Positions 13,937-27,615 are shown, numbered from the stretch's first letter. The stretch: DNA of 64,000 bases from Vespula vulgaris (GCF_905475345.1 NC_066590.1:5185501-5249500); one strand, 5' to 3'. Made by a program: numbers and translations. Notes: generated from the letters alone by a model not told the origin.

Positions 13937-14315
13937 AAAGATACGCACTCACGTACGCATATACATAAATATTTGAGTTAAAAATTTTCTTCGTAAACGT
14001 GAGATCAGTCAAAGAGAAATGAATATCTCGAAAGCCTTGTATAGGGCGTAACGTTTGGAATTTAAACGATTCAGTTACGTTTTAACGATCGCCCCGTTTA
14101 ATCTCTTTCAATTGGATGGAACTGTTCGAAAGTGTTCGAACGATTTATTCAAACTTTCGTATGAATCACTTGCAACGTTTCGATGCAATGAATTTGAAGT
14201 ATCGGAAAAGATCGTGCGATCTTAAGTTACGATACAAGTCCGAGAAAGAATGGGACACGATTAAACGGAATTTTCGATTACGAAAAAAATTGATGACCGT
14301 ATTAACTTGTGAAAA

Positions 14316-14335
14316 TGTCGTCGTCGTTATTGTCA

Positions 14336-14370
<35 letters not shown>
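14316..14370. repeat. (GTC)n trinucleotide repeat
   Basis: GTC repeats with early TTA/TCA interruptions, then about 12 perfect units. The open frame here reads poly-Val and is probably not coding. Confidence 0.95.
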
Positions 14371-14371
<1 letters not shown>

Positions 14372-14757
14372 TACGTACCATTAGCTTTACGATCAGTAAC
14401 GAGAACGCATTTTCCACTCGTTAGTGTCGGTGACGTATAACAATCACGTTGGTAACCTAAATACCATTGAATCTTCTTGACGACAGAATTACAATGAAAT
14501 TTGTGGCATTAACGAGGAAGAGCTCGTCGCGAGAATCTTAAAGAGTACGATTCGGTTTACTAAGGTAATAACTGATATTTGGTGAATCTAACCGAGCGAT
14601 CCCATTTTTCATCGTCGAAGTAGCATCATGTAGCAAAAGTTATGACATCCAATTTACTGTGTTTCTTCGCCAGCTGATATTCTCATGAGTGAACGTGTTT
14701 CCCGCGTTTATACGTACGAAAAAGGAAGGCAACAAGAAAAGTTAGTGACTATCTTCC

Positions 14758-14758
<1 letters not shown>

Positions 14759-14787
<29 letters not shown>
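14759..14787. repeat. (TTTC)n microsatellite
   Basis: Seven perfect tetranucleotide units. Confidence 0.95.
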
Positions 14788-14788
<1 letters not shown>

Positions 14789-15028
14789 ATCTTTTTCTCT
14801 ATCTTTATTCACACAGATTTATCTCAGTAGTGAACTGAAAAAGAAAAGACTACTGAGGTGTGAAAGATGGAAAATGTATTGCGAGCAGAAAAAGAGGCTT
14901 AACAGCTTCTCTCTCTCTCTCTTTCTCTCTTTCTCTTTTCCCTTTTTCTTTCTTTCTCTTTAACAAAATCCCACGGAACGCATGCGTCCATGGGCACGAC
15001 TAAAATCGACTCGAGCAACGCTTTCACA

Positions 15029-15052
15029 TCTCTCTCTCTCTCTCTCTCTCTT
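15029..15052. repeat. (CT)n microsatellite
   Basis: Alternating CT run. Confidence 0.9.
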
Positions 15053-15824
15053 TCTTTTTCTCTCTTTCTATCTCTCCAACAAAACGAGTTAATTATCTCG
15101 AATGAGAAGAAAAAAACAAAAAAAGTGAGAGAAAGAAAGAAAAAAAAGAAACTAAAAATTCAAGAGCTCCATGGAAGAAACGAGATGAGAATGAAAAGAA
15201 ACTAACGCTTTGCCACCAAAGTCTCATGTTCGTTCGCAACAATGCTACTTCGAATCCACGGACGATTGCATTTAAAATAGAAATGGATAACGTAACAGTC
15301 TGGAAACTGAGGATGCGTCCTCGGTTAAAGTAGACGTGCTCGCTTACTGAAGATGTCTGATGCTTCCAGGGTGTTATTGGATCACACTTTGTTCGAATGC
15401 ACAATTCAAATGTTACGTGTTATATATACGTATACTTTACCTCTTCATAGGTAAAACGAAGAGAAGATTTATCGATCGTAAAACGTTACCATAGTTTTTT
15501 AAAATTTTTTGTAAAAAAGAAAAAAAAATAAATAACAAAATTCGCGTGAAATAGAAAAAGAGGGAGAAAGAGAGAGAAAGAAATGTGGTACGATAAAATC
15601 AAAGAAGATCGTGAATGAAAAATAAGTGAACGAATTCAAGCCGTCTGATGTTACATTATCGTAGAAAAAAGAATCGTTGAATTGGTTGATGGATTTAGAA
15701 AGAGGGTCGAGAATAGAAAGAAGAAAAGGAAAAGAAGAAGATTATGCGAAACGCGTGGAATTCGAGCTTCATTAAATCGCAAAGTCCATCGAGTTTGTCG
15801 GGGTAAGGTATCCTTTCCTACTTA

Positions 15825-15887
15825 ACTACCTACCTACCTATCTATCTACCTACCTACCTACCTACCTACCTACCTACCTACCTACCA
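15825..15887. repeat. (CTAC)n microsatellite
   Basis: CTAC units, with two CTAT variants near the left end and about ten uniform units after them. Confidence 0.95.
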
Positions 15888-16310
15888 TTCGTCTTCGATA
15901 TCTTTCGGCTGTATGTTGGATAGAGCAAATTCGAGATCTACGATCTCTCATGGGTTAATACTTTTCTCTTATTTCAGTGCTCTTCTCGTCCGTAAGATAA
16001 TCTAAGTCTGACTCGTAAGACGAATTATGACTTTGGTAGAAGTGAGTTATGTTCGCTTACGGCGAACGACTTCGTTGAATTTCTGAAAATTATCTAACTA
16101 TCTACGTACTTATTACTTATCCGACAGTTAAAAGAAAGAAAATCGTTAGAACGAGTGTGAATAAAATTCTCATGGTCTTTGAGATTCACCCTAGTTGAGG
16201 TTTTGCGGTCGGATTACTTCCGTTTAGATATACGTCGGTAACCTCGACTTAAAAGACTCTTCTTGTTCGATAATCTTTGAAATATCTATCTTCCTTTTTC
16301 TCGGCTTCTT

Positions 16311-16311
<1 letters not shown>

Positions 16312-16379
<68 letters not shown>
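16312..16379. repeat. (CT)34 microsatellite
   Basis: The longest perfect dinucleotide tract in the window (68 bases), a pyrimidine mirror repeat able in principle to form triplex DNA. Confidence 0.95.
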
Positions 16380-16383
<4 letters not shown>

Positions 16384-17772
16384 GTCTTTCTCTCCTATCT
16401 TTCCTCTCTGATTTTACGATAAATTAACGTGCATCTCAAGAAAACCGCTATTTTCTTCGGCTAACCACGAAATAACGATGGTTTTCCTCTTTCACACAAG
16501 AATATCATCCACCAACGCTTTACCTACGTATTTATTTTTTGTTTAAGGTGTTCGTGAAACATTAACGAGTCTCGACGTCGTTTAAGATATCAAGATTTTG
16601 GACGTTGTTTTAACGAGTAATTAAAATAACGAGTATCTTTGATAGATATTTTCTCTCTCTCTCTCTCTCTCTTCGAAACATTAAAGTTTTCTATCTTTCA
16701 ACTTTTACGATATCGTTGGTAATTATTATATTTTTCCGTCCTATAATTACTTTGTTTTTACTTTTCAAGTACGAAAAAACTTGACAAAGATAAGGAACGA
16801 AGGTATTTGTTTTTGTAGAAATGCGTGATAATTCTTTTTCTTTTTTCCTTTTTTTCTTTTTTCCCGTGTCGAACTCTTTACGGATGATATACTGGAAACG
16901 AGAAATAATGACGCTTTTTAGCAAATATGTACATACATACAGGCATGCGTATGAAAAGAGAGAGAAAGAAGGAAACAGTAATAAAAAAAAGGAGAATAAA
17001 GTATACCGACGTTGCAAGCGTGTTTTTTCTGTTTCTTTCTTTTTCTTTTTTTTTCATTATTCATACAAACTAACTCTCACGAATTTTAGACTTTTTTGAC
17101 AGATAGTACGCATCGCGTTTTATCCGTACCACTAATAAAAATATTATGATTCCAAATACGGTACTTGACAATGCAAGAAAAAAAGCACGAACAAAAATTT
17201 GTTATCGATATTAGATCAATTGATTCATCGAAATGACATCAAGACAAAGTTTATCTTTCGATAAAAATTTTTGACAATGATGAAAATAATGATTCGACGA
17301 ATGTACTTTTCGATTATAATTACTTTCGACTGTAATTTGCAAAATTCGAAAATAAGTAGTTACTTATTTATGAACGACCGAGTAAGTAGTAACGAACGAA
17401 TTAAAAACGTTTTACCTGAAAATTTTTCGGAAGGAATTTTTTTGGAGCACCAAAATCACATACATATGTGAATAGGTTGAAGATATTGTTAAAAGAGAAT
17501 TTATAATAGGTATGTGTCTGCTCGAATCGTACATATCCTGGATAAAAAAGTATGTGTTCTCGACGATTTTGTCTAATTTCGTCGAGAACAAAAGAGTAAC
17601 CAACGGAAACAATTTAAAAAATGAGCTCGTTCGTACGATGAGACCTATTTAAAAATGGTAACCCACTAAAATGATCGATTAGAGTTTCGTTACGTTTAAC
17701 ATCTTGTTATTACCATTGAATATGTTACCACCCCGTTCGTCGAGATATTGGCGAGATGCCAAGAACGAAACT

Positions 17773-17829
17773 TGACGACGACAACGACGTCGACGACAAC
17801 GACGACAACGACGACGACGACGACGACGA
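17773..17829. repeat. (GAC)n trinucleotide repeat
   Basis: GAC units with AAC and GTC interruptions. It is the reverse complement of the GTC tract at 14316. Confidence 0.95.
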
Positions 17830-18995
17830 AGAAAGTACTTCGAATTTTATGAGCTAACCACGTTTTTGTGATCTCAGAAAAATGTGCCACTATCTTTCCC
17901 ATACTCCGCAAGTATAATACGAAATAAGAAGTAAGAAGAAAATCAATGATTTCTTTTCCGTTTCTCGTGTTTCCCTTATTCGCATTCTCTCTCTGTTTCT
18001 CTTTTCTATTCATATTTTTTCATATTTCCCGACATTATATTATTTTCGATTTCTCGAAGAGGAAATCTATTGCTCGTGAGAATGATTCGCTTCTCGATGC
18101 CAAAGGAAAATAAGAAGGTATCCAGTTTCCGCGGTGAGCTCGTATTTACGCTTCGGTTAATGTTCCGGAAGCATGGAAACATGTAAGTTCTCTTACCAGC
18201 GAGCATGGGGAAAGAGAAAAGAAAGAAGAAAGAGAAAAAGAGAAAGGAAAGGACCAAGTCAAGCGTGGCAGTTGAGTTAAGGGATTGGAAAGTTAAAGAG
18301 AAGAAAATTGTTGAATGACAAAGTGAGGGAAGGAAGGAATACTTACTTTCTTCTGAGTATAGCTATCGAAAAGAACTCTCTCTTTCTCTTTCTCTCTTTC
18401 CCTCTATCCCTCGTTCCCTCTTTTTCTAAAAAGAATTTAACTCCGATCGTATATTTGATAATACGTTTCTTATCGAACGCGTTGGATATCGTCGAATTCG
18501 AAACCGTGGGTCTATACGAGATCAAACGAACGACGCGTGGCACTCAGGTTGATTAACGTCGGGGGTTCGTTCACCTATGATATGTAGAATAGTAAACGAT
18601 TTTGAGGGGAGTAACAGCGAAATAAAGGTGGATAGAGGAGGTGAGAAGGTGAAAAGAACCGTGGGATGTGCCAAAGCGGATTTCGATGCCCCCTCTTTCT
18701 CGACCTGCCTATATTTTATTCATGGACCGGTTAGCGGATATGAAAGAGCGAAAGCTGGATCGAAGCTAAAAAAGGATAGACAGGACTCGTCACTTTTTTA
18801 CATTTTATTGCTTGCTGAACTCCTCTCTCTTTCTCTCCTTCTCTCTCCCTCTCATCTTCGTGAGGAATAAACGAGAAAAGAAGGAGCAAGATATACAGAG
18901 ATAGAGATACAGAGAGAGAGAGAAAGAGAGAGAGAGAGACTATTGTCTTGCAAAGTAGCATACCACCCGATAGTCGAGCTCGGTACGCCTATGCA

Positions 18996-19190
18996 ATGTC
19001 ATCAATCAAGGCGGTTTCAGCTTCGACGGACAACAATGAGAATACCGTCGCACGATCCGTGAAGCCATCGATCGGGCTTGATCGATCTTCTTCGTCTACC
19101 GTATCCGCAGCAAGCAACGATCTGGATTCCCCCGTTGGATTCCACGGATACAACAACGTCGACTTGGCTTCAGGATGGTTAATGCGTTGA
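18996..19190 (+). CDS. Candidate small ORF, unidentified (64 codons)
   Basis: This frame runs from ATG (MSSIKAVSASTDNNEN) to TGA at 19188-19190. The product is rich in Ser, Asn and Asp (for example GLDRSSSSTVSAASNDLDSP) and the frame has many C/G third positions, unlike the surrounding AT-rich DNA. It continues open upstream to about 18948. It resembles a coding exon or disordered protein segment more than the repeat-driven frames nearby. No family was recognised, no clear splice pair was found, and the opposite strand is also partly open. Being a real gene is a weak inference. Confidence 0.25.
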   Translation: MSSIKAVSASTDNNENTVARSVKPSIGLDRSSSSTVSAASNDLDSPVGFHGYNNVDLASGWLMR

Positions 19191-19513
19191 TCGGACGATC
19201 GGGGTGCCGCAAATATAAAGATCTTTCACGATGTTCAAGTGATCTCGATACGAATTCGTATAGTATCAAAGGATCATCCGTTATCCTCATCTTATTTTAT
19301 CTTATTTTTTATTAAGGAAAACGTTTCTCCTCGATCTCGTTTCGTGTTTGATACTTGATAAATTCTAAAGCGTGATAAATCGTGGAAAAGAAATTATACA
19401 GAGTAAACAACTAAATAAAATCGTGACACTTGGGTGCCACGCAAGATATATCTAAAAACGCGATCTAAATCTTTCTTCCTATGTATTTTTCTTTTTCTTT
19501 CGATCTTTTTTCT

Positions 19514-19550
<37 letters not shown>

Positions 19551-21543
19551 GTCTCTCTCGTCTCGCGAGCTCGCGTTTTTTTCGGCTAGATTGATCGAAC
19601 CTTTAACCGCTAGGGACTAACGTGCACATCGCTAAAATATTTTCTGGAAGTACAAACTTATGAGCTCGCGTTAACAAGAAACATGTTTCCGCAGGATATA
19701 CATACTACCGGCGACAAAATCGTTCATGTCATGGTCGCGGTCTGCCAAGGAATATATCTATAGATATAGAAACTATATGCGTACACATTATTCTACGTGG
19801 CCTTTTCGTATTAGAACCAAATAGATCCCACGAAAATCCTAGTTTGCGTTTTGTCTCTCGAAGAGAAACACTCCTACGACCGTGGACTTTCGGTCAGTAT
19901 AGGAATACTAACAAACAGACGTTGTTAAAGGGGAGAAACCTCCCTTTAACTCGTAAGATATACCAAAGAACTTTGCTTTGCCACGATGTTTTTGAGATAA
20001 AACTGTTTTAGAGAGTTTATTAAGACCTCCTATTACCATAATCCCGTTCGTTACTTTAAATCCTACTTTATGTACTTCCGCGTCGTTAGCTTTTGACGTA
20101 TCTTATTATGTCTACGCTATGTGGTTAAATCAAGTCTTACCTCATTCGCCATTTACTTTTCTAACGTTTTACTCATAGTTTTATCTTATTTTAAATGATT
20201 CTCGATTTAGTATCGAAACATCGGTTTATTAAAAATGTTTGTAATTTTTAATTGATACCCTGTTTTCGTTTTGAGAGTTTAAGTTATAATTTTGATGAAA
20301 AGAATAAAGTTATATATATATATATTTCTTTTTCTTTAAAGTTAAGAGGAACGACTTATATGAAACACTTTTTGAAACCATCATAAATATATAGAGAAAA
20401 CTTGGGACTAAACCAACGCTTTCAGAAAAGATCGTGGAATGCACTTTGCGAAAAACGTGTATGGTACGAAATAAAGAGCACTTAGCTCGAATATATCCAA
20501 GTAACTGAACTAAAATTTATTTATACAAAACTGTTCGATAACAAGATTCCGTTGTATCTTTTTTTTTCTTGATATTTTTTTTTCTTTTTTTCTTGATAAT
20601 TCTCAGTTATTGTTCTTTCAATTTTTCATTATGTCGGTACTCTCGAAAAATTAATTTTTCAACTTGTCATCGATTCTGATCGGTAAGCTTACCTTTTTTT
20701 CTCATCGCAATTTGCCTTCTCTCTCTCTCTCTCTCTCTCTATCTTTCATTTTCGTTTTATTATACGATAAAGAAAAAATGAATAATAAAGTTATCGACTA
20801 AGACCGGGAGCTACGATTAATACTTCGGACAACTTTAGAAAAGGAATTCTCTGGAAAAATTTTTCTTCGACGTATTTTCGATAAAATACAATACGCCTTC
20901 TCGAGACTTTATCCTTTGAAAGGAACAGAAAGAAATAAACGTGGCGATAGCTAAAGGGATCCTCGTGAAAGCTGGTGTTGGAGATAACGAATGCAGCTGA
21001 GTTCTGGTAGTCGGATAAATTTATTTAAACGAAGCTCTTCGATAACGACACTTGGAACGCAAAGACTGCGACAGCATCTCTCTCCCTCTCTTTCTCTTTC
21101 TTTCCGTTTCATTCTTTCTTTCTCTATCCATTTCTCTTCGTTCGATTTCGCTTGACATTCGACCCCATTAATTTTTCAACCGATCAACAATCCAACCACC
21201 ACCATTTGCTACTCCTGTCTCTCTCTCTCTCTCTCTCTCTCTCCCTTTATATCTCTCATCGTCTTCATAGCTTTTTCCATTTATTCGTTTCTTCGATGAG
21301 GTTTCGATTATCCCATTGTGTCTTCCAGTATCTTTTAACTTTAATCGAGCCACCTGCCATGAAAAGAAATTAAAAAAGGATCTAACTTAAAGAATTTCAG
21401 ATTGAGAAAACTTTCTCAAACCGCAAGTTAGCTCTTTTTAAATCCCTTTCTCTCGTTAATCTCAATTTTCTCTCTCTTTCTTTTTATCTTTATCTTTTCT
21501 CTTTATTCGTATTATATTGTATTCGAATAAACGGTCAGTGATT

Positions 21544-21576
<33 letters not shown>

Positions 21577-23644
21577 ATAGCAAAAAAGATCAGTCGATTA
21601 AAGAGACGCGATAGCATGCTGCTCGAAAAAGACTGTTTTAAATAAATTTACATATCAATTCGTGGAATTAAGCGAGGCATTACCGACCTATGTATAATCT
21701 ATTTCGTTGGGCATTATATCGACGAAAGCGAGTAATTGTGCGAAATAACCCGAAGCTGACCGAGCTTTTAAAGATTTAATCTCTGTGCCATTCCACAAAC
21801 GAAATTATTTTTATACTAAGAGAAAGAGAAAGAGAAAGAGAGATAGAGAAAAAGAGAGAGTATTGTTAGAAAGAAAGTAGATAAACAAAATTACGATTAT
21901 ATAAATTCGAAATACGTTTTTGACTGACTTTGAATAAAGGATCCATCGATCGTACTAACTAAAATAACCCCTAATTGTAATTATTTCTATTGAAAAGGTA
22001 GCTAAATGAAACGAAAACGTTTTATCGAACCAAAAGTCTCGTAAAGTTTATCAATGCTGTATCAGCAAATAAAGGTTGGTGAATATTTCGTTTAGTTGTT
22101 TCAATCATCTTCGTTTTATACGCATAAAGAGAAAGAGAGAGAGAAAGTCTAATGAATTTGATGTAACGATGGAAATGATAATTCGTTCATATTTGTCGTC
22201 AACTTTCGTTTAACGTTTCATAAGAAAGTAAATACTCGTAATTATCATTTCATGATTCGTTGTGGAGAATATATCAAAATTTATTTCGAGTCGAAAATAT
22301 CTCTACTTCATAAAGTATGATAAAAATTCATTTGATATATATATATGTATGAATGCATATATATATATATACGTACATATGTAAGTAGGTAGGATATAAA
22401 TTGGATTGCATGATACCATTCTCTTGAGAAAAAAGGGAGAGAAAAAAGAAACAAAAAAAAAGAAAAATAATAAGAGAAAAGAAAAAAAAATTGAAAGTGA
22501 CAGATTCAACGAGCTTGAGAAATAGATAAGGTCAAAGAGTTATTGTTCTCTGCACTCTCATTCACGAATATTCTATTTTCTTCCTCGTCACGGATCGCTC
22601 CAAGTCAGAAAATTTCAAAAACGAAGGAGTGAAGGAGACATTCGAGCGAAAGATCGATTCGATGTTTCAAGAAAGCCACCCTTGCGATTTTTCCATAGAA
22701 AATAGATCCCTTCTTCCTTCGGGAAAGAACATTCACCCTTCCTTCTTTTCTTCTCCTTCTCTCTCACTCTCTCTCTCTCTCTCTTTCCCCTCTCTGTCTC
22801 TCTCTATATCTCTCTTTGTTCCTCTCTTGATATGCGAAGTCGAAATTGTAGAAGAGAGAATGGGAAGACCCGTGAAAATAAATAAAAAAAAAAAAATATG
22901 AAAATTGGAACGATACGATCTAGAATATATTTTTTTCATTCTTTTTTCTTTCCTTTTTCTCTTTTCTTTTTCTCAAATTGAAAACGACGAAATCTAGTTT
23001 TTATTTATTGCGCCGAACGATTTTTTGCTCGAAAAGTTTAGATTTCATTTCGTTGCACGGATTTATTGGCATTTTCTTTATCGGTGCGCCATGGCTTACA
23101 TCGCGAGAATGAAGCTATCAAAATATTCTTTATATCCGGACCAAACGGATTAGAGATTTTTGTTTCCTTTTTAAAGAACACGCTAAGTTTTGATTTCATT
23201 TCGTTGGTTTAATCGAATCGAAAAAAACTTCGTAATAATAGGTTTCAAATATAATTACCTAAATGTTATTCAAAGAATGTTTTATAAAAAGCGACGTAGA
23301 AATCTATATAATATGTCCAATATACGTGTGATTATATCCTAAACATAAACATACAAAAATATTTTCGTATATATAACGTATTGTATAACGTCAAGGTTAA
23401 TACATACATCTTAGTAATAATTATACGGTGACCTCGTAGAGCCTAGAGAAAGAGAAAGTGAGAGAGAAATAAAGCTCTATATAAAAATGTAAATATTAAC
23501 TTTCAAAGGACTCTTCAAGATCGTCGCAAAGGCAAATAATTATCAGTACGATACGTAGTTGGTATCATATCACATCATTCGTCTGAAACACGTCTCTGCG
23601 TGTACATCGCTCGGATAAATAATCGCGTGTATAGATACATACAT
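19191..23644. other. Non-coding AT-rich region
   Basis: No recognised gene. A possible acceptor (TTTCCGCAG, ending at 19695) precedes a 22-codon reading closed by TAG. A 22-base poly-A run lies at 21544-21565. CT tracts lie at 19513-19545, 20719-20740 and 21217-21242. The rest is AT-rich sequence without visible structure. Confidence 0.65.
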
Positions 23645-23747
23645 ACATATATATATATATCGTAGATCTTCAATCAGTCGAGAGCAACAGCTGAAAGATT
23701 TTCAACGAACGAGAGGTGCAATGACACGGAAACATCAATTTACGAGA
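23645..23747 (+). promoter_or_regulatory. Candidate core promoter with short first exon
   Basis: An alternating TATATA tract (23647-23660) lies about 16-29 bases upstream of the A of TCAGTC (A at 23676). That sequence matches the arthropod initiator TCAGTY. From there a short transcribed stretch would contain ATG at 23721 (MTRKHQFTR) and reach the donor GAGA|GTGAGT at 23748. TATA, Inr, ATG and donor are in a workable order within about 100 bp. The TATA-like part is a microsatellite, so chance is a real possibility. The exon would end in phase 0, not the phase 1 needed for the KCNIP core exon, so if it is real it belongs to another transcript or splices to an unseen exon. Confidence 0.25.
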
Positions 23748-23945
23748 GTGAGTAGAAATCCTTATGGTCATCGTTATCGCTTTGGACGATAACATTTTCG
23801 TAACAGGAGAACGAGAGATAGAGAAAGATAGAGATAGAGTGAGAGAGAGGAACGGTAAAAGTGGACGAAACGAAGACCTTTATGTTGCGAACTATCGTGC
23901 TATGAGGTAGAAACAACGATGAAACTATCTCGCAACTGATATTGA

Positions 23946-23948
<3 letters not shown>

Positions 23949-24014
<66 letters not shown>

Positions 24015-24053
24015 GTGTCTCCGTCTCTCTCTCTCTCTCTTTCTCTCTTTTTC
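23949..24053. repeat. (CT)n microsatellite
   Basis: About 58 perfect bases of CT, then a CT tract with GTGT and CCGT interruptions. Confidence 0.95.
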
Positions 24054-24967
24054 TCTAGCGATAACTAGCTCGATGAAGCACTCGTTTCGATGAAACGGCT
24101 CATTAATACAATTAAGTTTTGTTAAAAACGAATGCTGGCATCGTGCAATGAATACCACGATGAATTTTATGACGATACCATTTTATTTTTTTAACGAACC
24201 ATCGACCAATTGAATTTCATCGTAACGAGGTTCTCGTAGAGAGATAGAGATAAAGAGAAAGGGGGGATTTATTTTTGATAAATTATACATCGCGTATCGG
24301 AATATTTGTCATCGAGCGTGGCTCCAATTTATTCTTAAGAAATATTGCTTTTCAGTTTATCGTGTTACGCTGATAGTGAACCGACGTATCTAGAATTTAT
24401 TGCAATCGATATATATATATGTATATGTATATATATATATGTATATCGTATATATATACATACATACATTGGACATTTACTTTACATTGCAATATTGAAA
24501 TATCTCATGAGAAACTGAACCTATTAAAAAAATGAAACACCTGTATATATCTATATACATAATATATATATATATATAAGTTCGGAGGTTTTAGAGAGAA
24601 TGAATTTAAATAAATCGGACATACAAATTGCGTAAATCTTTGAGAAACGAATCAGTAAAACGATTCGTTGTAATACTTTTTACAAACGTTGATAAAATCG
24701 TTTATTCTCTTTTCTTTCGCAATATTCGAAACAACGAGGTGCGAAAAAGAGATACTGTGAGAATGAGCGAGGGAGGTGCAGTCTTCGTGAGCAAGTGAAA
24801 GTTTTACGATGCACGTAAAACGAGGCACCGTTGCCCAGTTGCGTTTCATTAGCCGCGAAATTGATCGAAAATGCGACCCGTTAATATCGACTCTTGCTCG
24901 CAGTAAAACTCCCTTTATCAGGCCAATTTAGAAAGTTCCCGGTGTGCAAAAATCAAGCTCCTACCCT

Positions 24968-25060
24968 CTGACAAAGCTAGGTCAGCTTTGTTGGTCCAGA
25001 CGCGAACACATAATCAAATGCTTCGATGCGGACACAAAACGACCCTCCCTTTAAAGGGTC
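24968..25060. other. Small inverted repeats in a GC-richer patch
   Basis: ACAAAGCT (24971-24978) and AGCTTTGT (24984-24991) form an 8-bp stem around AGGTC, with G-T wobbles extending it. Downstream lies the 12-bp palindrome CCCTTTAAAGGG (25047-25058). The patch 24880-25230 is less AT-rich than its flanks and then gives way to an ATT-rich tract. No RNA family was recognised. Confidence 0.4.
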
Positions 25061-25236
25061 TGCACAGTGGCGATACGCCAAGGCGAACGAGAATATTACA
25101 TCGGAAATTCTGACGAACGGGCCCCCCGGTATTATTTAATTAAGTTACGACCATCAGAACTTACCCGACGCAATTACGAGAATTATGAGCGACCGTACGA
25201 GCAATTATGGCTCTCCGACCATGAGATTACGCGTCC

Positions 25237-25320
25237 TATTATTATTATCATTGTTACTATTATTATTACTATTACTATTATTATTACTAATTATTATATA
25301 TTTATTATTATTATTAATTA
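25237..25320. repeat. (ATT)n imperfect repeat
   Basis: ATT/ACT trinucleotides with drift, followed by AT-rich sequence. Confidence 0.9.
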
Positions 25321-25723
25321 CGATATAATAATTATTTTTCATAGATTTATTATGATTATTGTCGTTGCGTGAATGCCCTTATTTTGTTTTTTACTCTCAT
25401 TTATTTTTATATGCATGATTTATTTCTTTTAAAATGCATCATAGTCAAATAAATTTTCAAGATATATTGTATTGCTCGTTCTCGAAGAAATGATCGAACT
25501 ACGTTACATGTTTTTATGATAATGGATTTTTTTATACTTGTGTATATTTCTTCTAAAACGGAATTGTTTACACTGCATGAACGAATCGGATGTTATATAA
25601 GTTAGAAGAAATAATAAGTGAGATTATTACAGTTTGTTTTTATTCTCTTCGTGTTTATTTTATTTCCTTTGCTAATTCTGTGTATTTCTTTGCTTTTTCC
25701 TTGTAGTTCGTTTATTCTATTCT

Positions 25724-25797
25724 ATTCTATTCTATTATATTCTATTCTATTATATTATATTATATTATATAATATAATATTATATTATATCATATTT
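25724..25797. repeat. TTCTA and TATTA pentamer tract with AT palindrome
   Basis: Pentamers grade from TTCTA to TATTA. Bases 25757-25780 form a perfect 24-bp AT palindrome. Confidence 0.9.
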
Positions 25798-27009
25798 AAA
25801 TCTGATGGTATGATCATGTCTATGACGCATCTGCCCCATTGTAATTTATTTTGTTATGTTACATCTGGTCTGTTATGCGATGCGGTTTTATTCATATGTA
25901 TTGTGTCATATGGTATTATTATTATTATTATTTTTTTTATCATTTGTAGAAAAAAATTATATTTCTACGTGAGCGTCATTAAACCTTCGTTAGAAAATTG
26001 ATCGATATAGTTATCGATACAGGTCACAAGTATATACGCATGAAATTTCGGTGACTTTCGAAACATCCCTGCGTTCGTTCGTGCATCGTTCGATTTTATA
26101 TTCATCGGGTGATATCGTCCGGGCATTGAAAATTGCACTCACGGGCTACTGCTTTTCGTTCGCTCGCCCGTATAATATATTCTCGCGTGTACGCGCAAGC
26201 GGAAATCGCGCGGCGCGGTAAACTCTGTAAAAAAACATACGCAGAGGCCATGTTAGCCTCTTCTTCATATCACTTTGTATTTTAAATAACACTTTTTTAT
26301 AGCTGAAATAACATGCCGTCCTAGAATTCGCCAACGTTTTTAAAAGGGCAACAATTTCCAACCATTTATTGCGATTGTATTTAATTCAAAATCGTTAACT
26401 CTTTTTACTGTAACTGTTTTTATTTCTTCTTTTTTTACAGGGATTATTACAATCGAATCGATAAATAAAAAAGTACCAGATATACGATTTTAATGGTAAT
26501 TTAAAATGAGAAAGAGAGAGAGAGAGGGAGAGAGAGAAAAAGAGTAAATAGTACATATATGTGTTTAGTATACACATACACAGACGGATAAGCGTATGAA
26601 AGAATTCGATAAGCATATAAGGTATGGAAAGTTCACGAGTCGATTATCGTCCTTGTCCTGTACGGGCATCTAATTCAGCATACCTTTTCACGATGCAAGT
26701 TCGACGCCAAAGCAGTATTAAAGTAGTATCGAGTCTGTGCATCGGCATTACGTTCGAATCGATACAATTTCCGGATACTTTTATAGACTGGGACACGCCG
26801 TTAGCGTATCCAATCTATCGTTTAATATCAGTTGCAAAGCTTGGTGTATATCGAAAACGTTTTGCTTCACCTTGCCTCTTGGTCTCTCCCCATTCGGTAA
26901 ATGTCATTTCGTTCAAAGCGTTTTTTGAAATTGTACGAGTCTTTTAGTCAGACCCATATAGTATGTATATATATATATATATACACATACACGCACACTA
27001 TATAAAAGA

Positions 27010-27054
<45 letters not shown>
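27010..27054. repeat. (AT)n microsatellite
   Basis: Alternating AT, with a shorter AT tract at 26963-26982. Confidence 0.95.
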
Positions 27055-27055
<1 letters not shown>

Positions 27056-27558
27056 CTTTCTATATGGCGTTTACCCCTCAGGCATATTCGAGATATTACC
27101 GTTCGCACTACCGAGAAGATCTACGATGTCAGGTCAAAGGACAATTTAGCTGCGAGTATCGAGAAGTCTATGTTTGACAGGACTTGCTAAGATATTGAGT
27201 TTGTACCGTGCCGTTTATGAACGCGAGAGTTTATTTTAAATATGGAAAAGTTTTCCTCGAGAAAGGCTTCTATATCTCTTCTTATATTTCTTTCTTCAGC
27301 TCTCTCCTTCCCTCTCTCTCTCTCTCTCTCTCTCTCTAGAGCATGAAATAACTTGGCGATACGCTTCAAAGCGATCAAATGAATTTCCGTCGTCGATACT
27401 TGGAGAGAAACCTGTCCTAGCTCTGTGATTGGAAATATCTATTGATCGATTTATCGATCGATGGATCGATGTTCTATGACATTAATTATCCGATTAATTT
27501 GCAAACACGGTTGGTGCATCTTAATCATCGGCCTCATTAACAATTCTGTTTGTATCTC

Positions 27559-27560
<2 letters not shown>

Positions 27561-27612
<52 letters not shown>
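27561..27612. repeat. (CT)n microsatellite
   Basis: Uninterrupted CT run, then CTGT variants. Confidence 0.95.

Positions 27613-27615
<3 letters not shown>

Larger units (their letters stand above)
13044..18995. other. Non-coding microsatellite-rich region
   Basis: This is dominated by CT, TTTC, CTAC, GTC and GAC repeats, listed separately. The open frames here encode only low-complexity Ser-Leu, Arg-Glu or poly-Val strings. The patch 15200-15400 is less repetitive but shows no recognised gene. Confidence 0.7.
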
